Below, piece by piece: positions 50,359 to 58,554 of a stretch of DNA of 64,000 nt. Under the pieces are notes generated by a model, which saw only the letters and a list, made by a program, of their open reading frames with translations, was not told the origin of the DNA and ran no database searches. Source of the stretch: Hymenobacter jeollabukensis. Lineage in GTDB: Bacteria; Bacteroidota; Bacteroidia; Cytophagales; Hymenobacteraceae. The stretch lies in assembly GCF_005771675.1 (NCBI RefSeq), contig NZ_VAJM01000001.1:868001-932000 (forward strand), read 5' to 3'. How positions within the stretch are numbered: the stretch's first letter is position 1; each line of letters begins with the position of its first letter. The position numbers and the translations under genes were made by a program.

Positions 50359-52293
50359 TTAGTTGGAAGTTCGGAAGGGCGAGGCCGGCAGCCCCGCCTT
50401 GTTGTAGAGGTTGGCGCCCTCGGGGTTGTCGGCCCAGGCGTAGCGTACGGCCACGGGGTTGGGCACCTGCTCGCTCCAGACGACCACTTTGTCGCCCTCG
50501 ATGCGGGCCTGGGCCCACTGCCACTGCTGGTCGGCCCCGGCAATGGCAAACTGCTTCAGCTCGCCGCCGCCCTTGGCCACCAGCCCGCCGCCCAGCTCCG
50601 TGAAGCTGAGCGTGACTTTGTTGCCGCTGACTTTCATGCCCTGGTACAGCGGCCCGGAGGCTTCTACTTTCTCGCCGTAGGCTTCGCGCTCGGCCTGCAA
50701 AGCCAGGCGGTGGCCCACGGTAGCCTTGTCGAGCGGGTGAATGTCGTTCCACTCACCCAGGTCGATGGCCACGGCCATACCGGTGTGGGGCACGGCCAGG
50801 GTGCGGCGCTGCTGGTCGCGCAGCTCGGCCCAGCTGCTTTCGGTGGGCTGCGGCTTCACGGCCATAAAATTGGCCAGCTGCACGTACAGGAAGGGCAGGT
50901 TCGGCTGTTGCCAGGTGCGGCGCCAGTCCCCAATCAGGCTGGTCATCAGCGGCAGATATTCCTTGGGCGCCTTGGTATTCGATTCGCCCTGGTACCAGAT
51001 GACGCCCTTCACGGCGTAGGGTGCCAGCGGGGTCACCATACCGTTGTAGAGCACGCCGGGCTGCCACTGCCAGAAGGTAGGCCCCGCCAGCGGTTCCGAT
51101 TTCATGCCCAGGCGCATCTGCCACTCCCCGCGCAAATCCACTTTCTGGCCGGCGGCCTGCAGCTCGTAGGTTTTTTCGGGGGTGAAGCCGCCCCGGCCGG
51201 CGCTGTTGATGACGCGCACCACCAGCAGGTTTTTGCCCGGCTTGAGCGTCGTGGCCGGCAGCTCGTACTTGCGGGGCGGGTACTGGTAGCCCGTCGTGCC
51301 CACGAACTTACCGTTCAGGTACACCGAGTCGGCATCGACGATGGTACCTAGCTCCAGGCGGGCGGGCTGCCCCACCATGCTGGCCGGCACTTCGATTTCG
51401 CGGCGCAGCCACACCACGCCGTTCACCGGGCCCAACCCTTGTTCGGACCAGTAGCCGGGAATGCGCATGGGCTGCCAGCCCGAGGCGTCGGCGGTGGGCA
51501 GGTACCAGGGCGTCTGGCCCTTGGCCGAGCCTTGGTCCTGCTGGCGCGCGTTGCGGTACCAGGCCACGTCGCGGGCCCGCTCCTGCTGCTGCACGCCGGC
51601 CACGTAGAGGCTGTCCTTGATCTGCTGGGCGCGTTTTTCGTAAACGGGGAAGCTTTTCAGGGCGTCGGCGCTCAGCCAGGCTTCGGCCGGCGAGCCGCCC
51701 ACGGCGGCCCGGATCAGGCCGATGGGCACTTTGTATTTGGCGTGCAGCTCCTTGGCGAAGAAGTAGCCCACGGCCGTGAATTGCAGCACCGATTTGGGGT
51801 CGGCGGCGGTCCAGCGGCCCGAGGGCAGGTCGTTCTGCGGCCCGCGGTTGCTGTAGCGGGTCGGCGCGTCGAACTGCCGGATCTGCGGGTTCGTGGCCTG
51901 GGCCACCACCTCGGGGTACTTGTCGCGCACCCGCGCCATGGGCAGCTCCATGTTCGACTGGCCCGAGCACAGCCACACGTCGCCGACGAGAATATCTTTG
52001 AGGTCCAGCTGGTTGCTGGCCTTAATGATCATGGTAAAGGGGCCGCCCGGCTTCAGCTCGGGCAGCTGCACCTGCCACTTGCCGTCTTGGCCGGCGGTGG
52101 CGCGGTAGGCTTTGCCCTGAAAGCTCAGCGTCACGGCTTCGCCCTTGTCGGCCCAGCCCCACACCGGCACCGAGGTACCGCGTTGCAGCACCATCCCGTC
52201 GCTGATGAGGCGGGGCAGGCGCACGGCGGCGTAGGCCGGGGCAGCAGTAGTGAGGGTGGCGGCGCAGAGCACCAGACGAAACAAGTTGGGCAT
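50359..52293 (-). CDS. SGNH-type acetyl esterase, sialate O-acetylesterase family
   Basis: A 644-residue esterase. The catalytic serine is S113 in CSGQSNMEL, and WNDIHPLDK near the C-terminus provides the Asp-x2-His of the triad. The N-terminal RLISDGMVLQRG and the inserted jelly-roll segment (GVVWLRREIEVPASMVGQPARLELG) are typical of the sialate O-acetylesterase family. Members in xylan loci act as acetylxylan esterases, and that is the most likely role here since no sialic acid genes are present. A signal peptide (LVLCAATLTTAAPAYA) places it in the periplasm. Confidence 0.88.
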   Translation of the reverse strand: MPNLFRLVLCAATLTTAAPAYAAVRLPRLISDGMVLQRGTSVPVWGWADKGEAVTLSFQGKAYRATAGQDGKWQVQLPELKPGGPFTMIIKASNQLDLKDILVGDVWLCSGQSNMELPMARVRDKYPEVVAQATNPQIRQFDAPTRYSNRGPQNDLPSGRWTAADPKSVLQFTAVGYFFAKELHAKYKVPIGLIRAAVGGSPAEAWLSADALKSFPVYEKRAQQIKDSLYVAGVQQQERARDVAWYRNARQQDQGSAKGQTPWYLPTADASGWQPMRIPGYWSEQGLGPVNGVVWLRREIEVPASMVGQPARLELGTIVDADSVYLNGKFVGTTGYQYPPRKYELPATTLKPGKNLLVVRVINSAGRGGFTPEKTYELQAAGQKVDLRGEWQMRLGMKSEPLAGPTFWQWQPGVLYNGMVTPLAPYAVKGVIWYQGESNTKAPKEYLPLMTSLIGDWRRTWQQPNLPFLYVQLANFMAVKPQPTESSWAELRDQQRRTLAVPHTGMAVAIDLGEWNDIHPLDKATVGHRLALQAEREAYGEKVEASGPLYQGMKVSGNKVTLSFTELGGGLVAKGGGELKQFAIAGADQQWQWAQARIEGDKVVVWSEQVPNPVAVRYAWADNPEGANLYNKAGLPASPFRTSN

Positions 52294-52475
52294 GGGTGGT
52301 TGGGAATTGGAGCGGTGGTAGCGCGGTTTTAGCCGCAAGTCCGGTTGAGCTGGCCGGGGCAGCCCGCCGACGGATGGCAGTCGGGAGCTAACCCTGGCAC
52401 AACGTGCCGGGTTGAGTAAGCGCCTTTGCGGCGCAGGCTTGGTCTAAATTGGCAGCCGATAGCCTGCCCCGGCAG

Positions 52476-52504
52476 CCCGGTGCGTGCGACCCGCACGCAC
52501 CGGG
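52476..52504. repeat. GC-rich hairpin upstream of the esterase gene
   Basis: CCGGTGCGTGCG (52477-52488) pairs perfectly with CGCACGCACCGG (52492-52503) with a 3-nt loop, extended by one C-G pair. It precedes the terminator at 52520 and may be a second stop signal for transcription coming from susD. Confidence 0.5.
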
Positions 52505-52519
52505 GCAGCGCGGACGGCC

Positions 52520-52556
52520 AAAAGCATGGCTGCTCAGGTTGAGCAGCCATGCTTTT
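52520..52556 (-). terminator. Strong intrinsic terminator after xylan susD
   Basis: A 17-bp perfect stem (52520-52536 with 52540-52556) with a 3-nt loop begins 7 bp after the susD stop, and AAAAGC/GCTTTT ends flank it. It should separate the susCD message from the downstream hydrolase genes, setting different expression levels. Confidence 0.8.
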
Positions 52557-52563
52557 CATTGCC

Positions 52564-54501
52564 CTATTGGTAGTTAGGGTTCTGGTACGTCGCTTTTACA
52601 TCAGCTGACACGTCCATGCGGTCGAGCTGCACCTGCGGGATGGGGCGCAGGTAGTGGTAGGGCATGATGGTCCGCGTGACGGTCTGCGGCGTATGGTCGC
52701 CGTAGTTGACGCCGCCGATGCTGTAGGTGCCGGCCAGCTCGTTCCACTTCTGGGTGCGCACCAGGTCGAACCAACGGTAGCCTTCGCCGAAGTACTCGCG
52801 CGAGCGTTCGGCCAGGATGTAGTTGATGTCGATGGTGGCCGGGGTGGCCGCTACCATGGCGGCGCTGTTGTCCTGGTTCTTGACCACGTTGCCGTTGTTA
52901 TCGAAGCGCCACTTGCCGGCGCGGGCCCGAATCACGTTGATCAGCTCCCGGGCCGTTTTGCCCGAGCGCGGCGTGGCGCCCTTCACGGCGGCTTCGGCCG
53001 CTACGAAGTACAGCTCCGAGAACTTGGCGATGTTGAACGGGCGGGTGCTGCCGGCGTTGGGCTGGCCCAGGCCGGTGCCGTTGTCGGTGCGGTAGGGACC
53101 CAGCTTCCACAGGCCCGGGTACACGATGCGGCTGATGCCGCGCGGTCCAACCACGTAGTCGGCCCGGCCGGGCAGCGTGCCGGCCCCGACGCCGCTGGCC
53201 CCGCCCCCGGAGCCGTAGTTAATGGGCGTAGCCGGCTCGGCATCCAGGAACGTCAGCACCGCGTTGCCCGGCGTTATCGGCAGGCCGTTGGCGTTGTTCA
53301 GGGTGGCCGCCGTTACGCCCGTACCGGTTTTCAGCCAGTTGCCGCGGTACACCGTGGTGAAGGTGCCGTCGTAGCGCGAGTCGTTGGTTTTGTCGGCGAA
53401 GGTATTTTCGATGGCGCCGATGGTGGGCGCCATGCGCACCCAGGGGCGGCCCAGCGGCTGCACGGCTTCGCGCTGCACCGAGGATACCCCGTTGCTGCGG
53501 ATGGCGGTGTAGTTCCAGGTCAGCATCCAGCCGGCGAAGTTGTCGGGGGCGCCGCCGCTGCCGAAGGTGAGGCTACCGCCGTTGTACTGCTCGCTGGCTT
53601 CGGTGTGGTCGGCGTACAGCAGCATTTCGCTGTTGCGGTCGTTGGTGGCCACGTTCACGTCGTAGTACGTGGGCTGCAGGCGGAACAGCCCCGGGTTGTC
53701 GATGGCGTCGGCGGCTACGTCGTAGGCCTTCTGGTAGTACCACTGGGCGTTGTGGCCGTCCGGGTCGGTGCGCGGGGTGGCCGGGTAGGTCGGGATGTTG
53801 TTCGGGTTTTCCAGCCACCAGGCGTAGGTCAGGTAGGCTTTGGCCAAGTGCAGGCGGGCCGCCGTTTTGGTTACGCCGCCCGTCACCCGCCCATTGGCCG
53901 GCAGGTCGTTGATGGCCTGCAGCAGGTCGGGGAAAATGGCTTTGGTGTACACCTCGGGCACCGTGTTGCGCACCGAGGTCCGGACCGGGTTGTTGTTGAA
54001 CTTCAGCTCGCCCGCCCCCAGGTCCAGCGGCACGCCGCCGAAAGTCTGCACCAGCAGGAAGTAGTCGAAGGCGCGGAAAAACTTGGCCTCGGCAATCAGG
54101 GCCGGCGAGATGGTGCCGACCGCCGTGGCATTCTCGATGATGCCGCTGGCGGTGTTGATGTTCGGAAACGCCGCCACCCAGAGGGCGTCGGCCCGGCTGT
54201 TGGTGGCGTTGAGCGCCGCCCGGCCGGAGTAGTCCATGGCCAGGAAGTTTTCGTCGGCGCTCTGCCCGTAGGTTACTTCATCCGTCCCGGTCAGGGTGGT
54301 GTTGTAGTAGTAGGCGTTGCCGTAGATGTAGCGCAGGTGGGCGTACAGGGCCGTCAGGCCGCCGCTGACGCCCCGCTCCGTCTGGAAGTAGCTCGGGTCG
54401 TAGGTGGCGCGGGGCTGTTCGTCCAGCAGTTTGTTGCAGCCAGGCGTGGCCAGCGAGATGACGGCCGCCCCGATCAGAAAAGTTAGGTTAACGCGTTTCA
54501 T
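52564..54501 (-). CDS. SusD/RagB family lipoprotein (xylan locus)
   Basis: A 645-residue SusD homologue, longer than the beta-glucan locus copy. The lipobox is ATPGCNKLLDEQPRATYDPSYF (C22), with the usual LLDEQP segment. The C-terminal conserved region is NYILAERSREYFGEGYRWFDLVRTQKW. It starts 15 bp after the susC stop, indicating tight co-expression. It should bind xylan oligosaccharides above the SusC pore. Confidence 0.94.
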   Translation of the reverse strand: MKRVNLTFLIGAAVISLATPGCNKLLDEQPRATYDPSYFQTERGVSGGLTALYAHLRYIYGNAYYYNTTLTGTDEVTYGQSADENFLAMDYSGRAALNATNSRADALWVAAFPNINTASGIIENATAVGTISPALIAEAKFFRAFDYFLLVQTFGGVPLDLGAGELKFNNNPVRTSVRNTVPEVYTKAIFPDLLQAINDLPANGRVTGGVTKTAARLHLAKAYLTYAWWLENPNNIPTYPATPRTDPDGHNAQWYYQKAYDVAADAIDNPGLFRLQPTYYDVNVATNDRNSEMLLYADHTEASEQYNGGSLTFGSGGAPDNFAGWMLTWNYTAIRSNGVSSVQREAVQPLGRPWVRMAPTIGAIENTFADKTNDSRYDGTFTTVYRGNWLKTGTGVTAATLNNANGLPITPGNAVLTFLDAEPATPINYGSGGGASGVGAGTLPGRADYVVGPRGISRIVYPGLWKLGPYRTDNGTGLGQPNAGSTRPFNIAKFSELYFVAAEAAVKGATPRSGKTARELINVIRARAGKWRFDNNGNVVKNQDNSAAMVAATPATIDINYILAERSREYFGEGYRWFDLVRTQKWNELAGTYSIGGVNYGDHTPQTVTRTIMPYHYLRPIPQVQLDRMDVSADVKATYQNPNYQ

Positions 54502-54516
54502 GGTGGGAAGCAGTGC

Positions 54517-57500
54517 TTAGAAGGTGACGTTGAGCCCGGCCAGGAAGGTGCGGGTGGCCGGCGCGTTGGTGCCGATGGTGAGCAGACGGCGCGGGACGCC
54601 CGTCGTCACGGCCACGTTTTGGTCGGCGTACGAGTTGGTTTCCGGGTCCATGCCCGACTCTTTCTTGTAGGGCGAGAAGAACACGAAGGGGTTCTGCGCC
54701 GTCACGTACAGCCGCAGGCGGCTCACCCCGGCATTCTTCAGCCAGTCCATCCGGTCGAAGTTGTAGCCCAGCGTGATGGTGCGGATTTTCAGGTAGGAAG
54801 CGTCGAAGTAGCCGAGCGTAGAGGCGTACTTGAGGTTGTCGCCGCTGCGGATGCTGGCGGGGTTGGGGTACTGGGCGTCGGTGTTTTCGGGCGTCCAGTA
54901 GTCCACTTTCACGTTGCCGCGCCGGCCGTTCATCAGGTTCAGGTAGCCCGAGGCGCCGTAGAGGGTGCTGTTGAGCAGGCCGCCGTTCTGGAAGGCCCCC
55001 ACCGCGGTCAGGTCAAAGCCTTTGTAGGCCAGCCGGGTGTTGAAGCCGCCCTGAAACTTGGGGTTGGTATCCAGCACCTGCCGGTCGTCGGCCCCAATGG
55101 CGCGGGTCGGGGTGCCGTCGGGGTTGGTCGGGCCGGTGTACTTCACCTTGATCATGCCCACGGTGTTGGTGCCGGGCTCCAGGATGCTGCGGTACGGGTC
55201 GTCCTGCTGCCACAGGCCCTGCTTTTCGTAGTCGTAGATGACGTTGATGGGCTTGCCCACGAACCACCAGTTGTTCTTGTCGTCGGGCTGCGAGCCGGCC
55301 AGCGAGGTAATCTTGTTGCGGTTGGTGTACAGGTTCAAGCCCGCTTCCCAGGTAAAGCCGTCGGGGTTGCTTAGAATGACCCCGTTCAACGACAGCTCAA
55401 CCCCCTTGTTCTGGGTCGAGCCGATGTTGGTGGTGAAGGTTTCCACGCCGGACGTGTAGGGCAGCGGCAGCCCCAGCAGCACGTTCTCGGTATTGGTCAC
55501 GTAGTACTCCACCGTACCCGACAGCCGGTTTTTCAGCAGCGCGAAGTCCAAGCCGTAGTTCCAGGTGTTGGAATATTCCCAGCCCAGCTTGGGGTTGGGC
55601 AGCTGGCTCACGTACAGGCCGGTCTGGAAGTCGGAGCCGAAGTTGTACGGCCGGGTCGAGAGCAGGCCCAGGGTGGCGTACGGCCCGATGGACTGGTTGG
55701 ACGTGCGGCCGAAGCCGGCGCGCAGCTTGAGCATGTCCACCACCGACAAGTTCTGCATAAACCCTTCCCGGGCCACGTTCCAGCCCACCGATACGGCCGG
55801 GTAGGTGTTCCACTGGTAGCCCTTGGCCAGCACCGAGGAAGCGTCCGAGCGCACCGTGGCCGACAGCAGGTACCGGTCGTCGTAGGAGTACATTACCCGT
55901 CCCATGTACGAGAGCAGGCCGAATTTGCGGTAGAGCTGCTGGTTGGGGTCGACGGTGATGTTTTTCGCGTCGGCCTGGCCGATGTTGTAGTACTGGAAGG
56001 CGTCGTACGGAATGTCGCGGGCCGCCAGCTGCGTCTGGTTGAACAGGTTATTGGACGCCGAGTACAGGCCCACCGCGCTGATGGTGTGCTTCTCGGCGAA
56101 GGTGCGGTCGTACATCAGCAGGTTTTCCACCGTCCAGTCGGTGGTCACCTGGTTGCTCACCGAGCCCGTGGACACGTTTGCCGGGTCGATGGCATTGACG
56201 CCCCGGCCGGTGAAGGCCCCGTTCTGGCTCTGGCGGTAGTTCACGCCCAGGTTGAGGCGGTAGCGCAAGCCCTCAATTCCCGGAATCTTCAACTCGCCGA
56301 AGAGGGTGTTGTAGCTGGCCAGGCTCTTCGTTTCGTTCAGAAACTTGTCCTTGTTGGCCTCAATTGTCTCTTTCGTGTACACCCACTGGTCATCCGCCGC
56401 CATCTTAATGACGCGCTTCAGCGAGCCGTCGGGGTTGTAGGGATTGGCGATGGGCGAGGAGTTCAGCGTGGGGTACAGCCCGATGTTGGCGCCCTGGGTG
56501 CGGTTGTAGCTGTTGTTGACGGTGAAGCCCAGGCGCACGTACTTGCCCACGCCCTGGTCCAAGGAGCCGCGCACGGTGTAGCGGGTGTACTTCTGGGTCG
56601 GCACCACGCCGTCTTCCTGGTAGTAGCCCGCGTTGAAGTTGTAGCGCCCGTCCTGGGTGCCGCCGTTGATGCCCACGTTGTGGTTCATCTGCCGGCCGGT
56701 CTTGTAGAGCAGGTCCTGCCAGTCGGTATCGACGTCGTTGGCTTCGTCGGTCCCGTTGGCGGGGTACAGGTTGGCCGCCTTGCGCAGGGCCACAAACTCG
56801 GGCCCGGTCATCATCGGGTAGCGGGAAAACACCGTCTTCACGCCCACGAACCCGTCGTACGACACTTGCGGCTTTTGCCCGCTCTTGCCCTTCTTCGTCG
56901 TCACCAGGATAACCCCGTTGGCGCCCCGCGAGCCGTAAATGGCCGTGGCCGAGGCGTCTTTCAGGATGTCGACGCTCTGGATGTCGTTGGGGTTGATGTC
57001 GCCGATGGAGCCCGGGAACGGAATGCCGTCGAGCACCACTAGCGGGTCGTTGGTGGCCAGGAGCGAGCGGGTACCCCGAATCCGGATTTGGGTGGCCGCG
57101 CCCGGCTGCGAGGACGACTGCGAGAACTGCACGCCCGGCAACCGGCCCTGCAACGACTGCGAGATGTTGGCCGCCGGCACTTCGCGCAGGTTGTCCCCGC
57201 TGATCGACGCCACCGAGCCCGTTACGGCCTCGGCCCGCTGCGTGCCGTAGCCCACCACCACCACTTCGTTGATGTTCTGCACGTCCTCCAGCAGCTTCAC
57301 GTCGACCGCGCTGCGGCCGTCCATCGGGATGCGCTGGGAGCTGTAGCCCACGAAGGAGTAGGTGAGCGTGGCCCCGGCGGGCACGTTCTGCAGGTTGTAG
57401 ATGCCCTCGGCGTTGGTAGTCGTACCCTGCGAGGTGCCGGTCACCACTACGCTCACGCCCGGCAGGCCGGAGCCATCGGCGCCGGTCACGCGGCCCGATA

Positions 57501-57621
57501 CCGATTGCGTAGCTTGGGCCACGGCGCTCAGCGGCGCCCCGGCAAAGGCGAGCGGCAGGGCCGCGGCCGTCAGCAGCGGCCAGCTGAGTTGCAGGGCCGT
57601 TCTGCGTAAAGGTGTAGTCAT
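54517..57621 (-). CDS. SusC/RagA family TonB-dependent importer (xylan locus)
   Basis: A 1034-residue outer-membrane importer. After the signal peptide (to about AVAQA) come the carboxypeptidase-like domain (VSGRVTGADGSGLPGVSVVV), VVVGYGTQRAEAVTGSVASI, the plug (IRIRGTRSLLATNDPLVVLDGIPFPG) and the barrel ending in TFLAGLNVTF. It follows the SDR gene by 55 bp. Compared with the 25808-28909 importer it has the same layout but differs widely in the barrel, as expected for another glycan. Confidence 0.94.
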   Translation of the reverse strand: MTTPLRRTALQLSWPLLTAAALPLAFAGAPLSAVAQATQSVSGRVTGADGSGLPGVSVVVTGTSQGTTTNAEGIYNLQNVPAGATLTYSFVGYSSQRIPMDGRSAVDVKLLEDVQNINEVVVVGYGTQRAEAVTGSVASISGDNLREVPAANISQSLQGRLPGVQFSQSSSQPGAATQIRIRGTRSLLATNDPLVVLDGIPFPGSIGDINPNDIQSVDILKDASATAIYGSRGANGVILVTTKKGKSGQKPQVSYDGFVGVKTVFSRYPMMTGPEFVALRKAANLYPANGTDEANDVDTDWQDLLYKTGRQMNHNVGINGGTQDGRYNFNAGYYQEDGVVPTQKYTRYTVRGSLDQGVGKYVRLGFTVNNSYNRTQGANIGLYPTLNSSPIANPYNPDGSLKRVIKMAADDQWVYTKETIEANKDKFLNETKSLASYNTLFGELKIPGIEGLRYRLNLGVNYRQSQNGAFTGRGVNAIDPANVSTGSVSNQVTTDWTVENLLMYDRTFAEKHTISAVGLYSASNNLFNQTQLAARDIPYDAFQYYNIGQADAKNITVDPNQQLYRKFGLLSYMGRVMYSYDDRYLLSATVRSDASSVLAKGYQWNTYPAVSVGWNVAREGFMQNLSVVDMLKLRAGFGRTSNQSIGPYATLGLLSTRPYNFGSDFQTGLYVSQLPNPKLGWEYSNTWNYGLDFALLKNRLSGTVEYYVTNTENVLLGLPLPYTSGVETFTTNIGSTQNKGVELSLNGVILSNPDGFTWEAGLNLYTNRNKITSLAGSQPDDKNNWWFVGKPINVIYDYEKQGLWQQDDPYRSILEPGTNTVGMIKVKYTGPTNPDGTPTRAIGADDRQVLDTNPKFQGGFNTRLAYKGFDLTAVGAFQNGGLLNSTLYGASGYLNLMNGRRGNVKVDYWTPENTDAQYPNPASIRSGDNLKYASTLGYFDASYLKIRTITLGYNFDRMDWLKNAGVSRLRLYVTAQNPFVFFSPYKKESGMDPETNSYADQNVAVTTGVPRRLLTIGTNAPATRTFLAGLNVTF

Positions 57622-57676
57622 GGAAGTGAGAGTGGGAATTGTGGAAAGGTAGGAGTCAGTCAGGGCTCCGGCCGCG

Positions 57677-58513
57677 CTAGAAGCCGATGGAGTTGCCGCC
57701 GTCGACGGGCAGCGAGGCGCCGGTGATGTAGCGGGCCGCGTCAGAGGCCAGGAAGGCGGCGGCGCGGCCGATGTCCTCGGGCTGGCCGAAGGAGCCCATC
57801 GGGGTGCGGCGCAGGGCGCGGCTTTTGCGGTCGGGGTCGGCGTTCATGGCCGTGCGGCTCATCTCCGTCTCGATAAAGCCCGGAGCAATGGCGTTGACGC
57901 GCACGCCGTGGGCCGAAAACTCGGAGGCCAGCACCTTCACCATGCCTTCCACCGCCGATTTGGAGGCCGCGTAGGCCACCACGCGGTCGATGCCGTAGTA
58001 GGCGGCCATCGACGAAATCATCAGGATGACGCCCTGGCGCCGGGCCACCATGCGCTGGGCCGCGGCCCGCGTGAGGGCGAAGACCGCGTTGAGGTTGGTA
58101 TTGATGATGCGGGCAAATTCCTCGTCGGTGACCTGCAGGGCCGGCTTTTTCATGTTGATGCCGGCGTTGTTGACCAGCACGTCGAGCGGGCCGTAGGTGG
58201 CTTCGATGTGCGCCACGAGCCCGTCGAGCCCGGCCAGGTCGCACACGTCGTTGACGAGGTACTCAGCCCGCTCGCCCAGGGCTTGCTTGGCGTCCTTCAG
58301 CACGTCCTCGCGGCGGCCGGTGATGATGACCGTGGCGCCGGCTTGCGTCATGCAGCGCGCTATTTCCAGCCCGATGCCGCTGCCGCCCCCGGTCACCAGG
58401 GCCAGGCGCCCCTCCAGCGAAAACGCCTGCTCGTGCGCCACCTGGCCGGTGGTTTTCGGTCCCAGGGCGTCGTGGTGACCGTGTTGGCTGAGGAGTTCGA
58501 CAATGTTTTCCAT
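57677..58513 (-). CDS. SDR oxidoreductase, probable mannonate/fructuronate or gluconate-type dehydrogenase
   Basis: A 278-residue classical SDR. TGGGSGIG (41-48) binds NAD(P), NNAG (115-118) is the structural motif, and S168, Y181 and K185 in YAASK form the catalytic set; the end LPVDGGNSIGF is typical of the gluconate 5-dehydrogenase/KduD group. Its place between the GH67 and susC genes, one gene from uxuA, suggests it reduces fructuronate to mannonate in glucuronate catabolism. The first 30 residues before SLEGRLALVTG are unusual. ATG at 58513 is used because upstream frame codes overlap GH67 out of frame. Confidence 0.82.
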   Translation of the reverse strand: MENIVELLSQHGHHDALGPKTTGQVAHEQAFSLEGRLALVTGGGSGIGLEIARCMTQAGATVIITGRREDVLKDAKQALGERAEYLVNDVCDLAGLDGLVAHIEATYGPLDVLVNNAGINMKKPALQVTDEEFARIINTNLNAVFALTRAAAQRMVARRQGVILMISSMAAYYGIDRVVAYAASKSAVEGMVKVLASEFSAHGVRVNAIAPGFIETEMSRTAMNADPDRKSRALRRTPMGSFGQPEDIGRAAAFLASDAARYITGASLPVDGGNSIGF

Positions 58514-58554
58514 CAGGAAGCGGAAATAAAGGAGTTGAAGCGGGGGAAGAAGGA

